Assembly: GCA_020718525.1 (NCBI GenBank)
Contig: DYRX01000079.1
Coordinates: 1 to 13,837, forward strand
DNA from: Victivallis vadensis
GTDB taxonomy: Bacteria; Verrucomicrobiota; Lentisphaeria; Victivallales; GWF2-50-93
Reading direction: 5' to 3'
Length of the DNA: 13,837 nt
The notes under the pieces: generated by a model
Database searches by the model: none
Told to the model about the DNA's origin: nothing
What the model saw: only the letters and a program-made list of their open reading frames with translations
Shown here: positions 13,588 through 13,837 of the stretch, one piece after another
How positions within the stretch are numbered: the first letter of the stretch is position 1
How the letters are laid out: every line of letters starts with the position of its first letter
Translations under genes and position numbers: made by a program

Positions 13588-13837
13588 TCACGGTTTCAAA
13601 ATTTTCCAATCAGTCCCATTGTTGTAAACGGTTCCGCTTGCTGAAATCGCAAATCCATCCATGAGATAGACCATCGCCTTATGCGTGTCTGTCTTTTCCC
13701 AAAGCATGTCGTTTTTGCCGTCGCCATTGAAATCGAGAAGTTTCACGACATTCCACTTTATAGCCGGATCAACATCCTTCAGAGAATAGAAATTCTGGTA
13801 GTTGGAGACGGTCATGCCGTCCATCAGATAGACACAG
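13588..13837 (-). CDS. FG-GAP-like propeller protein, C-terminal fragment (tandem paralogue)
   Basis: The gene enters from the right edge; only its last 82 or so codons are here, ending at a TGA. The fragment contains V-Y-L-M-D-G, D-F-N-G-D-G-K-N-D-M-L-W and a second V-Y-L-M-D-G, so it carries the last one to two blades of the same propeller repeat found in the 996-residue protein next door. It ends at W-K-I-L-K-P without an anchor. The two genes are a same-strand tandem pair with 113 bp between them, but the downstream gene has its own promoter. The N-terminal domain of this paralogue is outside the window. Confidence 0.85.
   Translation of the reverse strand, partial: CVYLMDGMTVSNYQNFYSLKDVDPAIKWNVVKLLDFNGDGKNDMLWEKTDTHKAMVYLMDGFAISASGTVYNNGTDWKILKP

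Overview
The window is about 13.8 kb of bacterial chromosome with moderate GC. It is dominated by secreted and carbohydrate-active proteins. No tRNA, rRNA, CRISPR array, integrase or transposase was seen. The gene content is a URO-D family methyltransferase-like protein, a lipoprotein serpin, a secreted papain-like protease, a W-x3-DP tandem-repeat protein, a DUF4091-type glycosidase, GH38, an FmdA-type amidase, and beta-helix proteins with DFNGDGK-type propeller repeats. This set suits a glycan-degrading member of the Planctomycetota-Verrucomicrobiota-Lentisphaerota group, most likely Lentisphaerota or Verrucomicrobiota. That placement is inferred from gene families only; no marker gene is present.

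Layout from left to right. All genes are on the minus strand except one. (1) At 1-107 is the N-terminus of a URO-D family gene cut by the window edge; it is short but has a good ribosome binding site. (2) At 203-1441 is a lipoprotein serpin, and just upstream of it at 1553-3391 is a secreted C1A (papain-like) cysteine protease with C-terminal beta-sandwich domains. These two form a possible protease and inhibitor pair. (3) At 3703-4908 is the only plus-strand gene, a membrane-anchored protein made of nine roughly 32-residue helical repeats. It diverges from the protease gene across a 311-bp regulatory gap. (4) At 5023-10277 is a compact three-gene operon read right to left: secreted DUF4091/GH123-like glycosidase, cytoplasmic GH38 alpha-mannosidase-like enzyme, then an acetamidase/formamidase-family amidase. 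(5) At 10484-13474 is a 996-residue secreted protein with a parallel beta-helix followed by a seven-repeat calcium-loop beta-propeller. At 13588-13837 is the C-terminal end of a tandem paralogue cut by the right edge.

How the genes may work together. The operon could take an extracellular or imported glycan through endo/exo-cleavage, demannosylation and an N-acyl hydrolysis step; this is inference. The operon and the 996-residue protein gene are preceded by closely similar 73-76 bp upstream elements, which suggests co-regulation. The beta-helix/propeller proteins could bind or present substrate at the cell surface. The serpin, held on a membrane by its lipid, could protect the cell from the neighbouring protease or from foreign proteases.
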